A stretch of DNA of 64,000 bases, from the NCBI GenBank assembly GCA_015680685.1, contig MNCI01035832.1, forward strand, positions 1,064,519-1,128,518. Reading direction: 5' to 3'. Of the stretch, positions 47,196-58,560 are shown piece by piece. The stretch is from Gnetum montanum (taxonomy: Eukaryota > Streptophyta > Gnetopsida > Gnetales > Gnetaceae). Below the pieces are notes generated by a model. That model saw only the letters and a program-made list of their open reading frames with translations, was not told where the DNA came from and ran no database searches. The position numbers and the translations under genes are program-made. Within the stretch, counting starts at the first letter, position 1. Each line of letters starts with the position of its first letter.

Positions 47196-47444
47196 GAAAA
47201 CATGTTAGCTACATCCTAAGTCATTTTTTTTGTACAATGCATTGCTCAGTTTGATTATTATTTGACAATGTCTCTAGTAAATAGTTAGCAACTGATTGAG
47301 AAAGATGCCAATGAGATAGGGATGGAAGTGATACCATTGATGGGAAAGTGGTCTTCAATTCTACCTATAATTTTTGAAGATCCAATTTATTTCTAAGAGA
47401 TGGAATTGAAGCCATGAGTTCCAAATGAAATCTATGGACATCCT

Positions 47445-47697
47445 TGTTAGACACATGTGACAATTGATCTAGATTATTAGGTCATGTGCCAGTTTTAGTT
47501 ATAGACAGTTTATTGACGCATATGTATGTAATGTTTCAAAACTCTCTTGTAATCATAATCTTCAAAATATATAATGAAACTCTAGTGCGGCCATGAATGA
47601 GTGACAATCTTGCTGAACCATGAAAATTCTATGTGTTCTGTGTGTGCTTGTTTTTCCTGTTCTTGTTTTTTTTTTTCACTTCATTCATTTCCTAACA
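47445..47697 (+). repeat. 5' LTR of copia-B
   Basis: TGTTAGACACATG to TTTCCTAACA. It aligns with the 3' LTR throughout (for example GATCTAGATTAT, CATATGTATGTAA, AATATATAATGAAACT). Confidence 0.9.
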
Positions 47698-47730
47698 AAC
47701 TGGTATTGGAGCAAGGTTTGCAAAGGATCA

Positions 47731-48580
47731 ATGGGAGCGATGGCGTCTGAGGACAAGAAAGTCAAGATCGACAAGTTCGATGGAATAGACTTCGAGTTCT
47801 AGAAGATGCAAATCAAAGATTATCTATACTAGAAGAAGTTGCATAAATTTTTGTTGGGAAGAAGCTAGATCATATGAGCAAATAGAATTGTGAACTATTA
47901 GATTGTCAGGCTCTTAGGGTGATTCATTTGATGTTATTACGAAATGTTGTGTTTAATATTGTCAATGAAAAGACTACTCAAGGTTTGATGAAGGCCTCAT
48001 TAGATATGTATGAGAAGCCATATGCCTTGAATAAGGTATATCTAATGTGTTGACTATTCAATCTGAGGATGTCTCAAGGTGCATCAATTACAGATCACAT
48101 TAATGAGTTCAATGTGATCATGAGTCAATTGAGTTTTGGGAAATAGACTTTGATGATGAGATCAAAGCGTTGATCTTGTTATCATCAATGCTTGATAGCT
48201 AGTTTGCAATGATGATTGCAGTTAGCAGTTCATCAAGAGATCAAAAACTGAAGTTGTTTGAAGTTTGAGATATGATTCTTAGTGAGGATATATGCAGAAG
48301 GGAGTTAAGAGAATCTTTGGGTTCTACCTTAAGTATTGAAGGTAGAGGTAGAAGTCTTTAGTGGGGATAGAATTAGGGCCATGGAAAACTAAAGTCCAAG
48401 ATAAGAAGTCAATCCAACGGTCACAAAAATGTCACCTGTTGGAATTGCAATAAAAAATGTCACCTTAGAAAATAGTGCATGAAACCAAAGAAAGAAAAGA
48501 AAAATTAGCATAGTGATTCATCGAATGTAGCTACTAAAGAAATTTTTGATGTCTTAGTTTGTTGTGTGGATAGTGGTATT
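47731..48580 (+). pseudogene. Copia-B gag remnant
   Basis: It starts ATGGGAGCGATGGCG 19 bp after the primer site. The protein begins EDKKVKIDKFDGIDFEF and continues through KMQIKDYLY and, in other frames, DHINEFNVIMSQL, matching copia Gag (UBN2-type). A zinc knuckle at 48436-48478 reads CWNCNKKCHLRK, a stop, then C, that is CX2CX4HX4C with a stop inside. The Trp of the family motif FEFWK is a TAG here. It is dead because of several stops, but the order is preserved. Confidence 0.82.
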
Positions 48581-49122
48581 GAATCTTGGATTCTTGATTG
48601 AGGTGCATTGTTTCACTCTACTGCTTCTAAAGAACTATTTAATAACTATGTTGCTAGGAATTTTGGAAAGGCTTATCTTGTAGATGATGAGCCATGAACA
48701 TTGTGGGGGAGGGTGATGTTTATATAAAAACTACCCACAAGAACCAATTAAAGTTATAGAATGTTAGACATGTTCCAGGTTTAAAGAAAAACCTTATTTC
48801 TATGGGTTAGATAGATACTAAAGGGTATAGTACAGTATTTGAAGGAAGATCCTAGAAAATAATTAAAGAAAATTTGATTGTTGCTTGGGGAAATAAGGTA
48901 GGAACATTGTACACCACTTTAGAAATAAAAGACACAGTGTCAATGGTTGATTTAGAATTAATGTCAATGTTGTGGCATCAGAGGTTAGGTCACATGAGTG
49001 AAAAGGGGATAAAGTTGCTACCCTCACAAGGGAGATTACTGGACTTGAAGTTTTTTGATGTTGATTTATGTGAAGGATGTGTTTATGGAAAGAAAAAAAG
49101 AGTTAGTCTCTCAGAAGTTGGA
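48581..49122 (+). pseudogene. Copia-B protease and GAG_pre-integrase remnant
   Basis: ESWILD, then a stop, then GALFHSTASKELFNNY (48585 onward) is a copia protease start, where the family has WILDSGAS-H; the catalytic triplet is broken. The frame 48874-49203 then gives LMSMLWHQRLGHMSEKGIKL and LCEGCVYGKKKRVS, the zinc-binding H---H...C--C of GAG_pre-integrase with all four ligands kept. The integrase core that should follow is absent. Confidence 0.82.
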
Positions 49123-49420
49123 AAGGAGATGATTTGGTTGAAGGGTCTTCTAAGAGAGTTGGGTAAGACACAGGACAACAATGAGCTTTTCAATGATAGT
49201 TAGGGTGCTATACATTTGGCTAGCAATCTACTTTTTCATTCTAGATCTAAACACATTCAGTTGAGGTATCATTATATTCATGGGTCAATAGATGATGGGA
49301 CATTATTGTTGAGAAAGATTCCTAGTTTAAAGAACCCTGCAGAGATGTTAACCAAGGTGATCACCACTACTAACTTGAGGCTCTGCATGACCTTAGTAGG
49401 CCTCCATGGTTAGTGATGAG
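49123..49420 (+). pseudogene. Copia-B RNase H end, fused to pre-integrase frame
   Basis: In the same frame, KEMIWLKGLLRELGKTQDNN follows the pre-integrase Cys pair by about 15 residues. It is the RNase H motif (E--WL--LL-ELG). A stop near 49201 is followed by GAIHLASNLLFHSRSKHIQL, RYHYIHGSIDDGTL and AEMLTKVI, the normal end of copia pol. The fused frame shows the deletion kept phase at its junction. Confidence 0.85.
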
Positions 49421-49506
49421 GAGGCACTACATTAGGAGATGATGGTGTATGTGGGAGAAGTAAGGTTGCAAGCGTTTTTTTTAAAATAAGTCTCCAAGTG
49501 GGAGAT

Positions 49507-49741
49507 TGTTGGAGTTGGAGTCATGTGGTGATTGATCTAGATTATTTGATCATGGGCCAGTTTTGGTTACAAACGGTTTCTTGATGCATATGTATGTAAC
49601 GTTCTAAAACTCTCTTGTAATCGTAATTTGCAAAATATATAATGAAACTTTAGTGTGGCTGTGAATGAGTGGCAATCTTACTAAATCATGAAAATTTTGT
49701 ATGTGCTTTTTTTTTTCTGTTCTTATTTTCCTTTCCTAACA
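49507..49741 (+). repeat. 3' LTR of copia-B
   Basis: TGTTGGAGTTGG to CTTTCCTAACA, directly after the purine tract and directly before the right target duplication. Confidence 0.9.
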
Positions 49742-49746
49742 ATCCT

Positions 49747-52365
49747 CTCTACTTGGGATATACCTAGGGATATGAGGTATATGATATGAGGTATATGAGA
49801 TATAGCTCCCACGTCCACAACCTTTGGTAATTTTACCCATGTGTATATAGTAAGAGATATAAAAATGAAAAACCCCACCAAGTGCGTCCAAAGATTGAGT
49901 GTCTTACGGTGGACGGTAAGTATGCTAAGAAGAACCTACTTCATGGGCCATTTCGACCTACACTACCTCAAAATGTACTCATTGTCCCGCAAATAATGAG
50001 GTAAGGCATGGTATTCGACGAGTTGATTTTGACCTTCTTCCACAACCTCTTTGCCCTTCGACTTGCCTTGAAAAAATTTTCGTCCTTTAAATCTTCAAAG
50101 GTCATATGATGATTAAAGCAGCGCACCACTTTCGAACGCGTTAAGGATTGCATCAGTCGTCCACCAGAATTTTTATTTTTATTTTTCTTAAAAAAAGTTT
50201 TACTTCCAGATATGATAACGTATTATTATTCGTAGATAATAATGGGTCTAACTGGTACTTTAAATGGCACCAGCGTCTTTCAACAATTGTTCAAATTAAC
50301 CACTGTGATGTTTGGCAACAGTAGCGTCACAACCCTCAACATGCTTTCCTCCAAGGAACGGATTTGGAACAGTTATTTGACCAGTCAACTGAAGAAGAGA
50401 TTCCTGAAGTCGAGATCTACAACCATTGCAGCATAGCTCGAATTTTGTTCTTGCTTTTGTGTTTATGTTTACGTTTTACTGACGAAGACCTCCATGTTTA
50501 ATCTTTAACTGATGCAGCCAAGCGTTTTCTGGAGAGCCTAAACAAAACGATAGCACGTGTTTCACAACCGCAGGGAGCTTTTAGCATTAAAAGCAACCAA
50601 TTTTGGCTCTGGTGGATGGTGGCCTCCTCCTCCTTCTCTTCCTCATCCAACAGGAAGAATAACCGCATGACGTTGGCAGACTGTGTCGTGAGATTTGGCA
50701 CACGAGTGTAGGGTGGCAAAAGCGATGAGATATAGACGGTCACACGGCTGACGAGAAGTTTTGATGCTGAACCATGGCTTTATTAAATTCAAATCGTCGT
50801 GGATGGAGCATGGCCGACAAAGGACAGCCATAACACACACATGGTGTGTACAAACTGGAATCACCAATTAAAGTAAACGCAAGCAATCCACTTGCAAGGA
50901 AACACATACGCGTGTTATAACCAGAAGGGAAAACCCAAACCACACCAGAGACTTCTCTGAAGTTATACAGCCAGTGTCTCTCTTTCTTTTTTAAGAAAAC
51001 ATTTTTCTTCTGGCTCGTAGAGCTGTTTCCATGAAAAGAACTATATCTGTGAAACGAAAAGCAAAACCATCTTCTGAATCATTCTGTGTATCCTTTTCAG
51101 AATCTTTGTTGGCTAGGTGCCGCCTCAGGAGTGACATGTTCAATTTCACGAATAAGCCGTTGACGTTCCTGCTGCCTTTCGCAGTATTGAGGTACACGGT
51201 GTACTGTTTATTTTTGCAGGCATACAACGGGAATAGCAGATACTTTCTATTCAATCCTTCAATAAGAGACTTATTGGACTATACGGGCTTAATCCAGTCA
51301 TGAAATTGTAGCAAAAATGAAAGTCACTGTTTGAGCTGGACAGATCCTGTGTTATTTGATGTTTTTTGTGAGTGCAGAAAACAGCCTGGATGGTTCGAAG
51401 ACTTAAAAGTTATGGAATTTTCTTTCCCATCTAACCCTGCAACTAAGTTAAACTTTCAACATAATTCATTTGAGGTGTAGAACTTTTGACACTAGCAGCA
51501 AAGAATGGTTTTTAACTATGCATCAAGAATCTGATTTGTAGAAGCAAGAAAAACTGGGGACGGGTTCATAGCCAGAGAGAAAATTTAAATATATTAATTT
51601 TTTTAAAAAAATTAAATCTAATAAAAAAACTTTGTAAAATTCAAGTACAATGTATATCATAAAAAATATATATCATAAAAAAGCATTGTAGAATATAGAA
51701 CAAGTACAATGTAAATTCAAAATATTGTTAATGCTTAAAAATTGCATAGAAGATTGCAATATTATCTTTAAACTGAAGCAAGAAAATTTGCGAAGGTATG
51801 GAGGGCATGGAATCCATTTTCTTACTCAAGAGCCATAATCCGGCCAAAAGATATCATTTCTGCAACCAAAATCACAGCAATAAAATGAAACCCTTTTGTT
51901 ACTCAATATAATCTTTCCAGGAATGAAATTAAGCCTCAAGCCTTAACCAAATTTATAACAAATTACTTTTGCTAATACTTTTGTTCAGCGAAGACCTGTG
52001 AGTAGCTCTGCAGGGCCATGTTGAAGATGACCAACATTACAAGAAGACACAACTTACCAACCATGATAGAAAACCTTTCCAACGCAGGGAATCGGCACTA
52101 GTCATGATGAAGGGAGAGATAAAAACAGAGCGTCATGAGCATGCATATGGCCAGTGGCCATGTGCTGCTGGGCTTCGTTGCCTCATAAGCGAACAGATTC
52201 TATAAAAAAGGTTGAACAAGCATCCATCCGTCATCATGTTCATGACTGATGACCCATGACGATGACCCTGTCTTGTTTTGTCTTGTTTTTTCTTTTTTCA
52301 GCAGAGAGATGAGAGAGAGCAAAAACCAGCAATGAACAATAAACAACACACGTGAATGTGTGAGT
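49747..52365. other. CpG-richer stretch with no recognised gene
   Basis: No TE motif is recognised. The part from about 50230 on keeps many CG dinucleotides, unlike the TE-derived sequence around it. Minus-strand frames include 50153-49968 (FEDLKDENFFKASRRAKRLW) and 51254-50991 (SLLRRHLANKDSEKDTQNDS), and a plus frame lies at 50242-50436 (VFQQLFKLTTVMFGNSS). None matches a family I know, and several mutually overlapping frames exist. G-box-like CACGTG is at about 50553 and CACGTGA at about 52349. It may be low-copy gene-flanking sequence, promoter or UTR. Confidence 0.4.
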
Positions 52366-52435
52366 CATGGCGGAACCTTTGACGCTCCCAAAGGCCAATC
52401 CATGGCGGAACCTTAGACGCTCCCAAAGGCCAATC
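52366..52435. repeat. 35-bp tandem duplication
   Basis: Two copies of CATGGCGGAACCTT(T/A)GACGCT... (52366-52400 and 52401-52435) differ at one base. Confidence 0.92.
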
Positions 52436-52948
52436 TATGCAAATGCAATGTTTTCTTCGCACGCTCCGTCCCTTTCCGTATGACCCAAACTTGGCCCTTC
52501 AGCCTTGGTTACCAAAGTAGCCTTTTCGTGATTTCCGTGTGTTTGTTTTTTCATTCGTCCATCCTTGTTTTGTGTGGTCTATGTCATGCCGATGCCATGA
52601 ATCTTGATTGCTTGCCATTTAACGAATGAAATGAAGTTTCTAGTAAGATTCACAATAGGAGAAGACTTAGAGAACAAGGTAAGAGCCAAAAAGGCAAAAA
52701 TAATATCAGGCAAGGCAAGGAGACTAGACTATTTCAATGTATATATACAGATCTAGACAAAACCTTATTCGAAATTATGAAATCCATAGACATTGTGGAT
52801 TTAATGCGCTTCTGTATGCACTCCCCGATAGAATGTGAAGAGTTTGTCAAAATCTATCCAGAATGATGAATCTCTGGTGCATAGGTTTTTGATATACTTC
52901 TCTAGCAACTTTCTTGCATGATCATGAACCTTATTTTCATAGAACTAA
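52436..52948. other. No gene recognised
   Basis: Mixed-composition DNA without long frames or repeat ends. Confidence 0.5.
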
Positions 52949-53114
52949 AAGCAAATTTCCAGCCTTCGCATTGATTTAAATTACATTAAACAGAATCAAT
53001 TCATGCACTTTTTCAAGAATATGGAACACCCAAGCAAATTTCCAGCCTTCGCATTGATTTAAAATTACATTAAACAGAATCAATTCATGCACTTTTTCAA
53101 GAATATGGAACACC
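52949..53114. repeat. Near-identical 82/83-bp tandem duplication
   Basis: 52949-53030 and 53032-53114 (AAGCAAATTTCCAGCCTTCG...GAATATGGAACACC) differ only by one extra A. It is far less diverged than any other repeat pair here apart from the 35-bp pair and assembly artefacts. Confidence 0.92.
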
Positions 53115-53421
53115 AGTATTGGAATTGAATTCTAAACTAAATTGTCTTAGCAATAACCATCACTGCTCCATCAAATGGCAAAAATGTGCGAACATGTCTT
53201 CCCCTCCCTTTAAAATTCGTAAAGGAGTTTCAGATTGAAAACATCTGGTGATGTGAATTTTGTTTTTACATTCAACGGAAAAAACATTTATTTTATTGAG
53301 CATTTTTACATCTGAAACCATAACTTTTTTTAGGGGAGAAATTCCCAGCAAATTTAAGATTTGGTAAACAAAAACTGTACAAGTACACTTTATCATAAAT
53401 TATTCTGCGGCAGAAAAGGAT

Positions 53422-53940
53422 GGTTAAGGTGATCCTCTTTGGAATCCTCATGTTACGGATTCTCTTGTACTCAATCTCCGTAGTAATTCAAGCTTTCTTT
53501 TCTTCCTCGTGCTTTGCCGGTGTTTCCACTTCTTCTGCCTTCACATTATTTGCTGTAGCATTATCTCCTAAAACCATATCCTTTTCTTCTTCTTCAGCCA
53601 GTTTCTCCTTCAGCCAGTTTCTCCGTTACTAACGTGTAATGTTCCTCATAGCCAGGTTCTTCCATACCATGAGAAACGAAAGCCTTTCCAAAGAATCGGC
53701 ATGATTGGGTTCTTTTTGATGCTCAGCTTGGGTTGCACGGTGGTAAAAATTGCGCCAAATATTTGAATGAATAGAGTGACCATCCGTGAGGAAGCTGAAT
53801 TTATCCCAAAGCCAAAGTAAGAAAGGATTGCACCATGAGCTCTTGCCTTGGTAAAGGTTCTCAAAACATGTTCTGGACAGGAGGTAGGAACGTATGGTAT
53901 GAAAGGCCTTCTTATTAGCATTTTTCCAGCTCACTTTCAA
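53422..53940 (-). pseudogene. Exon-like frame, Glu/Lys-rich end, unknown
   Basis: One minus-strand frame runs from 53940 to about 53485 with only two adjacent stops (TAG TAA at 53629-53634). The upstream part (KVSWKNANKKAFHTIRSYLL onward) matches nothing I know. After the stops it becomes NWLKEKLAEEEEKDMVLGDN, then KAEEVETPAKHEEEKK, then a stop and TEIEYKRIRNMRI. The acidic/basic composition and codon pattern look like a real protein end or linker. EIEYKRIRN recalls the Y--(I/L)R--(N/R)I motif before some plant zinc-finger or DDT-type domains, but this is weak. It could be decayed exon or chance. Confidence 0.3.
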
Positions 53941-54069
53941 CTACAAATTGAAACTTAAATTTTTTTCTAATGGAATAGTCAAGTTGAGTTTTGTGTTTTC
54001 TTGGGTTACCTTCAACCCCTCTTATAATCCTAATTTTTCAAATCTCTTGCTGACTTATGAAACTAACGT

Positions 54070-55200
54070 CCCACTTAATGTCCACAATATGTAATAATTA
54101 CTTTAATTAAATAACCAGTACTACATACATATTTATTATATATATATATATTATTTTTATTTTTTATTATATATATATTTAAGTTGTGGGAAGTTGCCCA
54201 AAGTAATGCTTTATGTGTAGGACATTGTATGGTAGTTACAATTCTGTTCCACTTAATGTGGACAGTTTGTATGTATCTTGAGATCATTTTTTCTTGATTT
54301 GGAAATTTACTTGGCTTTTTCATATTCCATAATAATACAAGATTACCAATTTTAAAAGTTTTTTTCATAGCCTTTCCATCAAACTATCTTTTAACTTGAA
54401 AAATATTTTTTGATAAATTATCCTTAGCTCTATCCACTTTAGCTTCTCTTTTAATAAGCAAGGCTATGAAATTTCTATCTTTATCTATTTTTTCACTATT
54501 CTTTTGGAAAAAATGAGAGGTCAAGCTTATAATTTTATTTGTAACTCTTGAAGGAAAATCATAAAAAAAATTATAAGCTAACCTTCCAATAGCCTTTTAA
54601 AATCTAATACAGTTGGTCCACAATGCGAATTGCAAGTAATTGATCCCATTTTCTAAATTCCCTTTCATTGACTTTTTGATATAGAAAATAAGCTTTTTAT
54701 TTGTAGATTCCACTAAGCTATTTCCTTAAGGATAATAATTAGAAGAGGAAAATAGAAAAATGGATTTCTTTGATGCCCATTTTATAAATTCTTCAAACTG
54801 AAAAGAAGGCTCATTATTGGATACTAGAACTTCAGGCATACCAAAGTTGTTTGGAATATGATCTTCTAAGAACTTAATTACATTTGATGTTGAACTATTC
54901 CTTAGAGCTCTTGCATTAGATCATTTAGTAAAATAATTAGTGGTTGTAAGAATAAACTTATGTCTAGCCCTTGAAGAAGTAATTATGCTGATAAAATCTA
55001 AGCCCCACTGTTGAAATGACATATTTGCAATTACTAGTTTTAAAGAAGATCTAGACTTTTTGATTCTTGGTCCATGAATCTAACATTTTTAACATCTTTG
55101 AATCTTTGAGCTAATATCTTGGTACAAGTTAGGCCAATAAAAACCATAGTAGAGTATATGTTACATGATGAACTTAGAAGATTCATAAAATCGATTAGCA
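54070..55200 (-). pseudogene. E4 integrase remnant
   Basis: Reading leftwards from about 55150: YYGFYWPNLYQD and the zinc-binding end with HGPRIKK, then QQWGLDFISIITSSRARHKF, TTTNYFTKWSNARALRNSST, KFLEDHIPNNFGMPEVLVSN, FSSSNYYP, then a stop, GNSLVESTNKKL, a connector, and FKIGNLVLLWNMKKPSKFPN at 54360, the usual end of gypsy integrase. The first catalytic Asp (GLDF) and third Glu (VEST) are kept; the second (SDNG) reads SNNE. It has few stops and is one of the better-preserved pieces here. Confidence 0.85.
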
Positions 55201-55499
55201 TGACCATGAAATTTTTCTAAAATAAGACTGATTTGATCATTATGAACACATTTCAACAAAACTTCTTTAAAGTCATATATATATAAAATTCCATCTCTAA
55301 CAATAAATTTATTTACTTTTTTGAAGAAAGCTATTTTTTGACTTGCAAGTAAATTATTGGGAACCTTTCTTATAGTAAGAAATTCTAAAATGTCATCATA
55401 CTAATTTCCTTCGTGAGTCCGTAACATACATATTTGATTTTCATTAGCTATCAACTTAGCTAATCCCATTTCTTTAATAGTTTTACATACTTACAATTA

Positions 55500-56684
55500 A
55501 AATTTGAAACCTTGAAGTTTTATAAGCCACTACCCTCTTTTTAGTCCAATTTTATTTTGAGCCAAGAATTACTTAACTATAGGCTCTATTAACATAATAT
55601 GAACCAATGAGCTTTCCAAGTAATCTTTGAAATGTTGAAGTGCTTTAATAACCACAAATGCTTATTTCTCTAAATCAGAATAATTTAGTTTAGAACTTTT
55701 AAGCTGATATCCAAAAAATCCAATTGGTTCATCTTGACCTTCATCTCTTTGAGTTAAAATAGCAACAATTGAATCATTTGAGGTAAAAACATATAATCAA
55801 AAATCTTCCATCAATTTTGATTTTACCAAATATGGAGCTTCTTGAATAGCCCTTTTAATTTCTGCTAAGGCTTTCTTTGATTCTAGTGTTTTCCTTGTTG
55901 GGATGTCTTTTTAGAGCATATGCAGTAAAGGTTTAGTAATTTCAGTGAATCCTAGGATAAATTTATTAAAAAAAATTTATCTTTCTAAAGAAAGATCTAA
56001 GAGACTTTTTATTTGTTAAATGCTCAATATTTTATACTGCTTGAATTCATGAGTCATCTATAGCAATACCTTTTTGATAGATTACATAACCTAGCAAGAT
56101 TCTAGACTTAACCCCAAAGATACATTTCTTAGGATTTAATGAAATGCCATATTCAAGACATCTGTCAAAAATTTGTTAGAGGTGGTCGATATGATCCTCC
56201 TTCCTTTTTGAATAAATAGTGATATCATCCAGATAAACCATGATGAATTTGTTTATTAAATCTTTAAAAGCTAAATCCATAGCTCTTTGGAAAGTAGCTT
56301 CAACATTTGATAATTCAAATGACATTCTTTTATAAGCAAAAGTCCCTCACTTGGTGATGAATGCTATTTTATACCTATTACCTTTATCTACTATAATATG
56401 ATTATAACTTGAAAAACCATCTAGAAAAGAGTATACTTGATATCCTGATACTTTGATCAACATCTCATCAATTCTGGGAAGTGGGTATTTGTCTTTTTCA
56501 AAGGCTTCATTCAAATTTTTGAAATCCATAGAAATCCTGATATCACCATTCTTCTTCCTTACTGGAACAAGATTAGCAAGCCATGTTGAATATCATAATG
56601 GATATATGATTTGAGCTTGTAATAATTTCTTAATTTTAGCTTCCATAGCTAGTTCAAATGATGAATTGAATTTTCTTTGCTTTT
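55500..56684 (-). pseudogene. E4 RT and RNase H, copy A
   Basis: RT motifs on the minus strand: STWLANLVPVRKKNGDIRIS (about 56590), MDFKNLNEAFEKDKYPLPRI (56529), VYSFLDGFSSYNHIIVDKGN, RAMDLAF, VYLDDITIYS at about 56225 with the YLDD active site intact, and YGISLNPKKCIFGVKS. RNase H motifs follow to about 55580 (LKGSKLNYSDLEK-type, then ALQHFKDY-type). This copy leads on into the integrase, so it is the in-place one. Confidence 0.83.
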
Positions 56685-57236
56685 GTTTAACTAGCTTACA
56701 AATGTTTACCAAAGGAATTTTATGTGTCATCACATTTGGTCTAAAAGACTTAAGGTCATCATAAGACTAAGTAAATTTTCCTAAATTATTTTTTAGGAGT
56801 AATAATAAAATTTTCTTGAAAACTGAATTCTTTTCCTATGTTTAAAATCTTAGGTATCTTAGTAGATCTGAGATTTACTACTTCATAAGCTCAATCATCT
56901 AAATTCTATATATCTTTTTCTTATAAGCATATTTTTGCTAAACTTCTATTTGTAATCAATCACCTTTTTGGGAATGAANGTTTAACTAGCTTACAAATGT
57001 TTACCAAAGGAATTTTATGTGTCATCACATTTGGTCTAAAAGACTTAAGGTCATCATAAGACTAAGTAAATTTTCCTAAATTATTTTTTAGGAGTAATAA
57101 TAAAATTTTCTTGAAAACTNTAGATCTGAGATTTACTACTTCATAAGCTCAATCATCTAAATTCTATATATCTTTTTCTTATAAGCATATTTTTGCTAAA
57201 CTTCTATTTGTAATCAATCACCTTTTTGGGAATGAA
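56685..57236. other. Assembly-duplicated contig ends around two Ns
   Basis: 56685-56824 is identical to 56980-57119 (140 bp) and 56863-56978 is identical to 57121-57236 (116 bp), with single Ns at 56979 and 57120. Copies this exact, ending at Ns, inside an old diverged element, are unmerged contig overlaps rather than biological repeats. The true sequence is probably one copy of this stretch. Confidence 0.88.
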
Positions 57237-57461
57237 ATTTGGCTTAAACCTTAATGCTATTTTAGGTATGATTTTATTTTTAAATTCTTGCTTATTCTTT
57301 AGGAACCTGAGCAATTGATCATCATCTTCAAATACTTGTAAATGTTTTATGTTATCTAGTACTAATAGTTGATGTTCATTTTCAATTACTATCCTTTCAT
57401 AATTTTCTATGCTTTTAAAATCTAATGTTGAAGCTTCCTTTGCTAAATCAGCACCTAGCAA
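57237..57461 (-). pseudogene. E4 linker before RT, copy A
   Basis: The open frame 57461-57204 reads LAKEASTLDFKSIENYERIV, NIKHLQVFEDDDQLLRFLKN and IIPKIALRFKPNFIPKKV. LAKEAS matches the end of an RNase H domain; the HLQVFEDDDQ-LRFL motif is what follows the upstream RNase H in some plant gypsy polyproteins before RT. It abuts copy B's RNase H start at 57462, the duplication junction. Confidence 0.7.
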
Positions 57462-58560
57462 GCTCTATTAACATAATAATAATCAATGAGATTTCCAAAT
57501 AATATTTGAAATGTTGAAGTGTTTTAATAACTATGAATGCTTATTTCTCTAAATTAGAATAATTTAGTTTAGAACCTTTAAGCTAATATCCAAAAAATCC
57601 AATTAGTTTATCTTGACCTTTGTCTCTTTGAGTTAAAATAGTAGTAATTTAATCATTTGAGGCAAAAGAATATAATAAAAAATTTTCCTTCAATTTTGCT
57701 TTTACCAAGTATGGAGCTTCTTATATAGCCCTTTTAATTTCTACTAAGGCTTTCTCTGATCCTAGTGTTTTGCTTACTAGGATGTCTTTCTTGAGCATAT
57801 ACATTAAAGGTTTAGTAATTTCAGTGAATCCTAGGATAAATTTCTTAATGAAATTTATCTTGCCAAAAAAAGATCTAAGAGACTTTTTATTTGTTGCATG
57901 CTTAATATTTTATATTACTTGAATTCATGAGTCATCTATAGCAATGCCTTTTTGAAATATTTCGTGAACTAGCAAGCTTCCAGACTTAATCCCAAAGATA
58001 CATTTCTTAGGATTTAATGAAATACCATATTCACATCTGTCAAAAATTTGTTATAGCTGGTCAATATGATCTTTCTTCCTCTTTGAATAAACAATGATAT
58101 TATCCAAATAAACCACATCGAATTTTCCTATTAAGTATTTAAAAGCCAAATCCATAGCTCTTTGGAAAGTAGCTCTAGCATTTGATAATCCAAATGGCAT
58201 TCTTTTGTAAGAAAAAGTCTTCCACTTGGTGATGAATGATGTTTTATACCTATCACCTTTATTTATCATAATCTAATTATACTCTAAAAAATCATCTAGA
58301 AAAGAATATACTTGAAATCCTGATACTTTGACCAACATCTCATTAATTCTAGGAAGCAAATATTTGTCCTTTTCAAAGGCTTCATTCAAATTTCTAAAAT
58401 CCACACAAAGCCTAATATCACCATTCAAATTTTTCATTAGAACAAGATTAGCAAGCCATGTTGAATATTGGACTAGATATATTATTTGAGCTTGCATTAA
58501 CTTCTTGATCTTAGCTTCCATAGCTAGTTCAAACGATGGATTGAATTTTCTTTGCTTTTA
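57462..58560 (-). pseudogene. E4 RT and partial RNase H, copy B
   Basis: Frames 58521-58273 and 58269-58051 give EAKIKKLMQAQIIYLVQYST, LNGDIRLCVDFRNLNEAFEK, KMPFGLSNARATF-type text (RMPFGLSNARATFQRAMDLA) and DVVYLDNIIVYSK, where the second Asp of YLDD is Asn. RNase H continues to about 57465 (SFASND, LNYSNLEK, LQHFKYYLE) and stops at the junction with copy A. It matches copy A collinearly with many substitutions. Confidence 0.83.

Larger units (their letters stand above)
47445..49741 (+). mobile_element. Copia-B: internally deleted Ty1/copia with perfect target duplication
   Basis: LTRs of 253 and 235 bp, an initiator tRNA-Met primer site (TGGTATTGGAGC, 47701-47712) and the purine tract CCAAGTGGGAGAT before the 3' LTR are all present. 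The flanking pentamers ATCCT (47440-47444 and 49742-49746) are identical. At 2.3 kb it is about half the usual copia length: the integrase core and all of RT are missing between the GAG_pre-integrase domain and RNase H (junction near 49122). It is non-autonomous and could only have moved, if at all, with a helper. Confidence 0.9.

Noticed and set aside
50498-50943. Three overlapping minus-strand frames
   Set aside because: They overlap in different frames, none has a recognisable domain, and the region may simply be low in stops because of higher GC.
53420-53632. Plus-strand frame with a hydrophobic start and Ser-rich tail, like a secreted peptide
   Set aside because: It mirrors the Glu/Lys-rich minus-strand frame; the Ser/Phe runs are complements of Glu/Lys codons.
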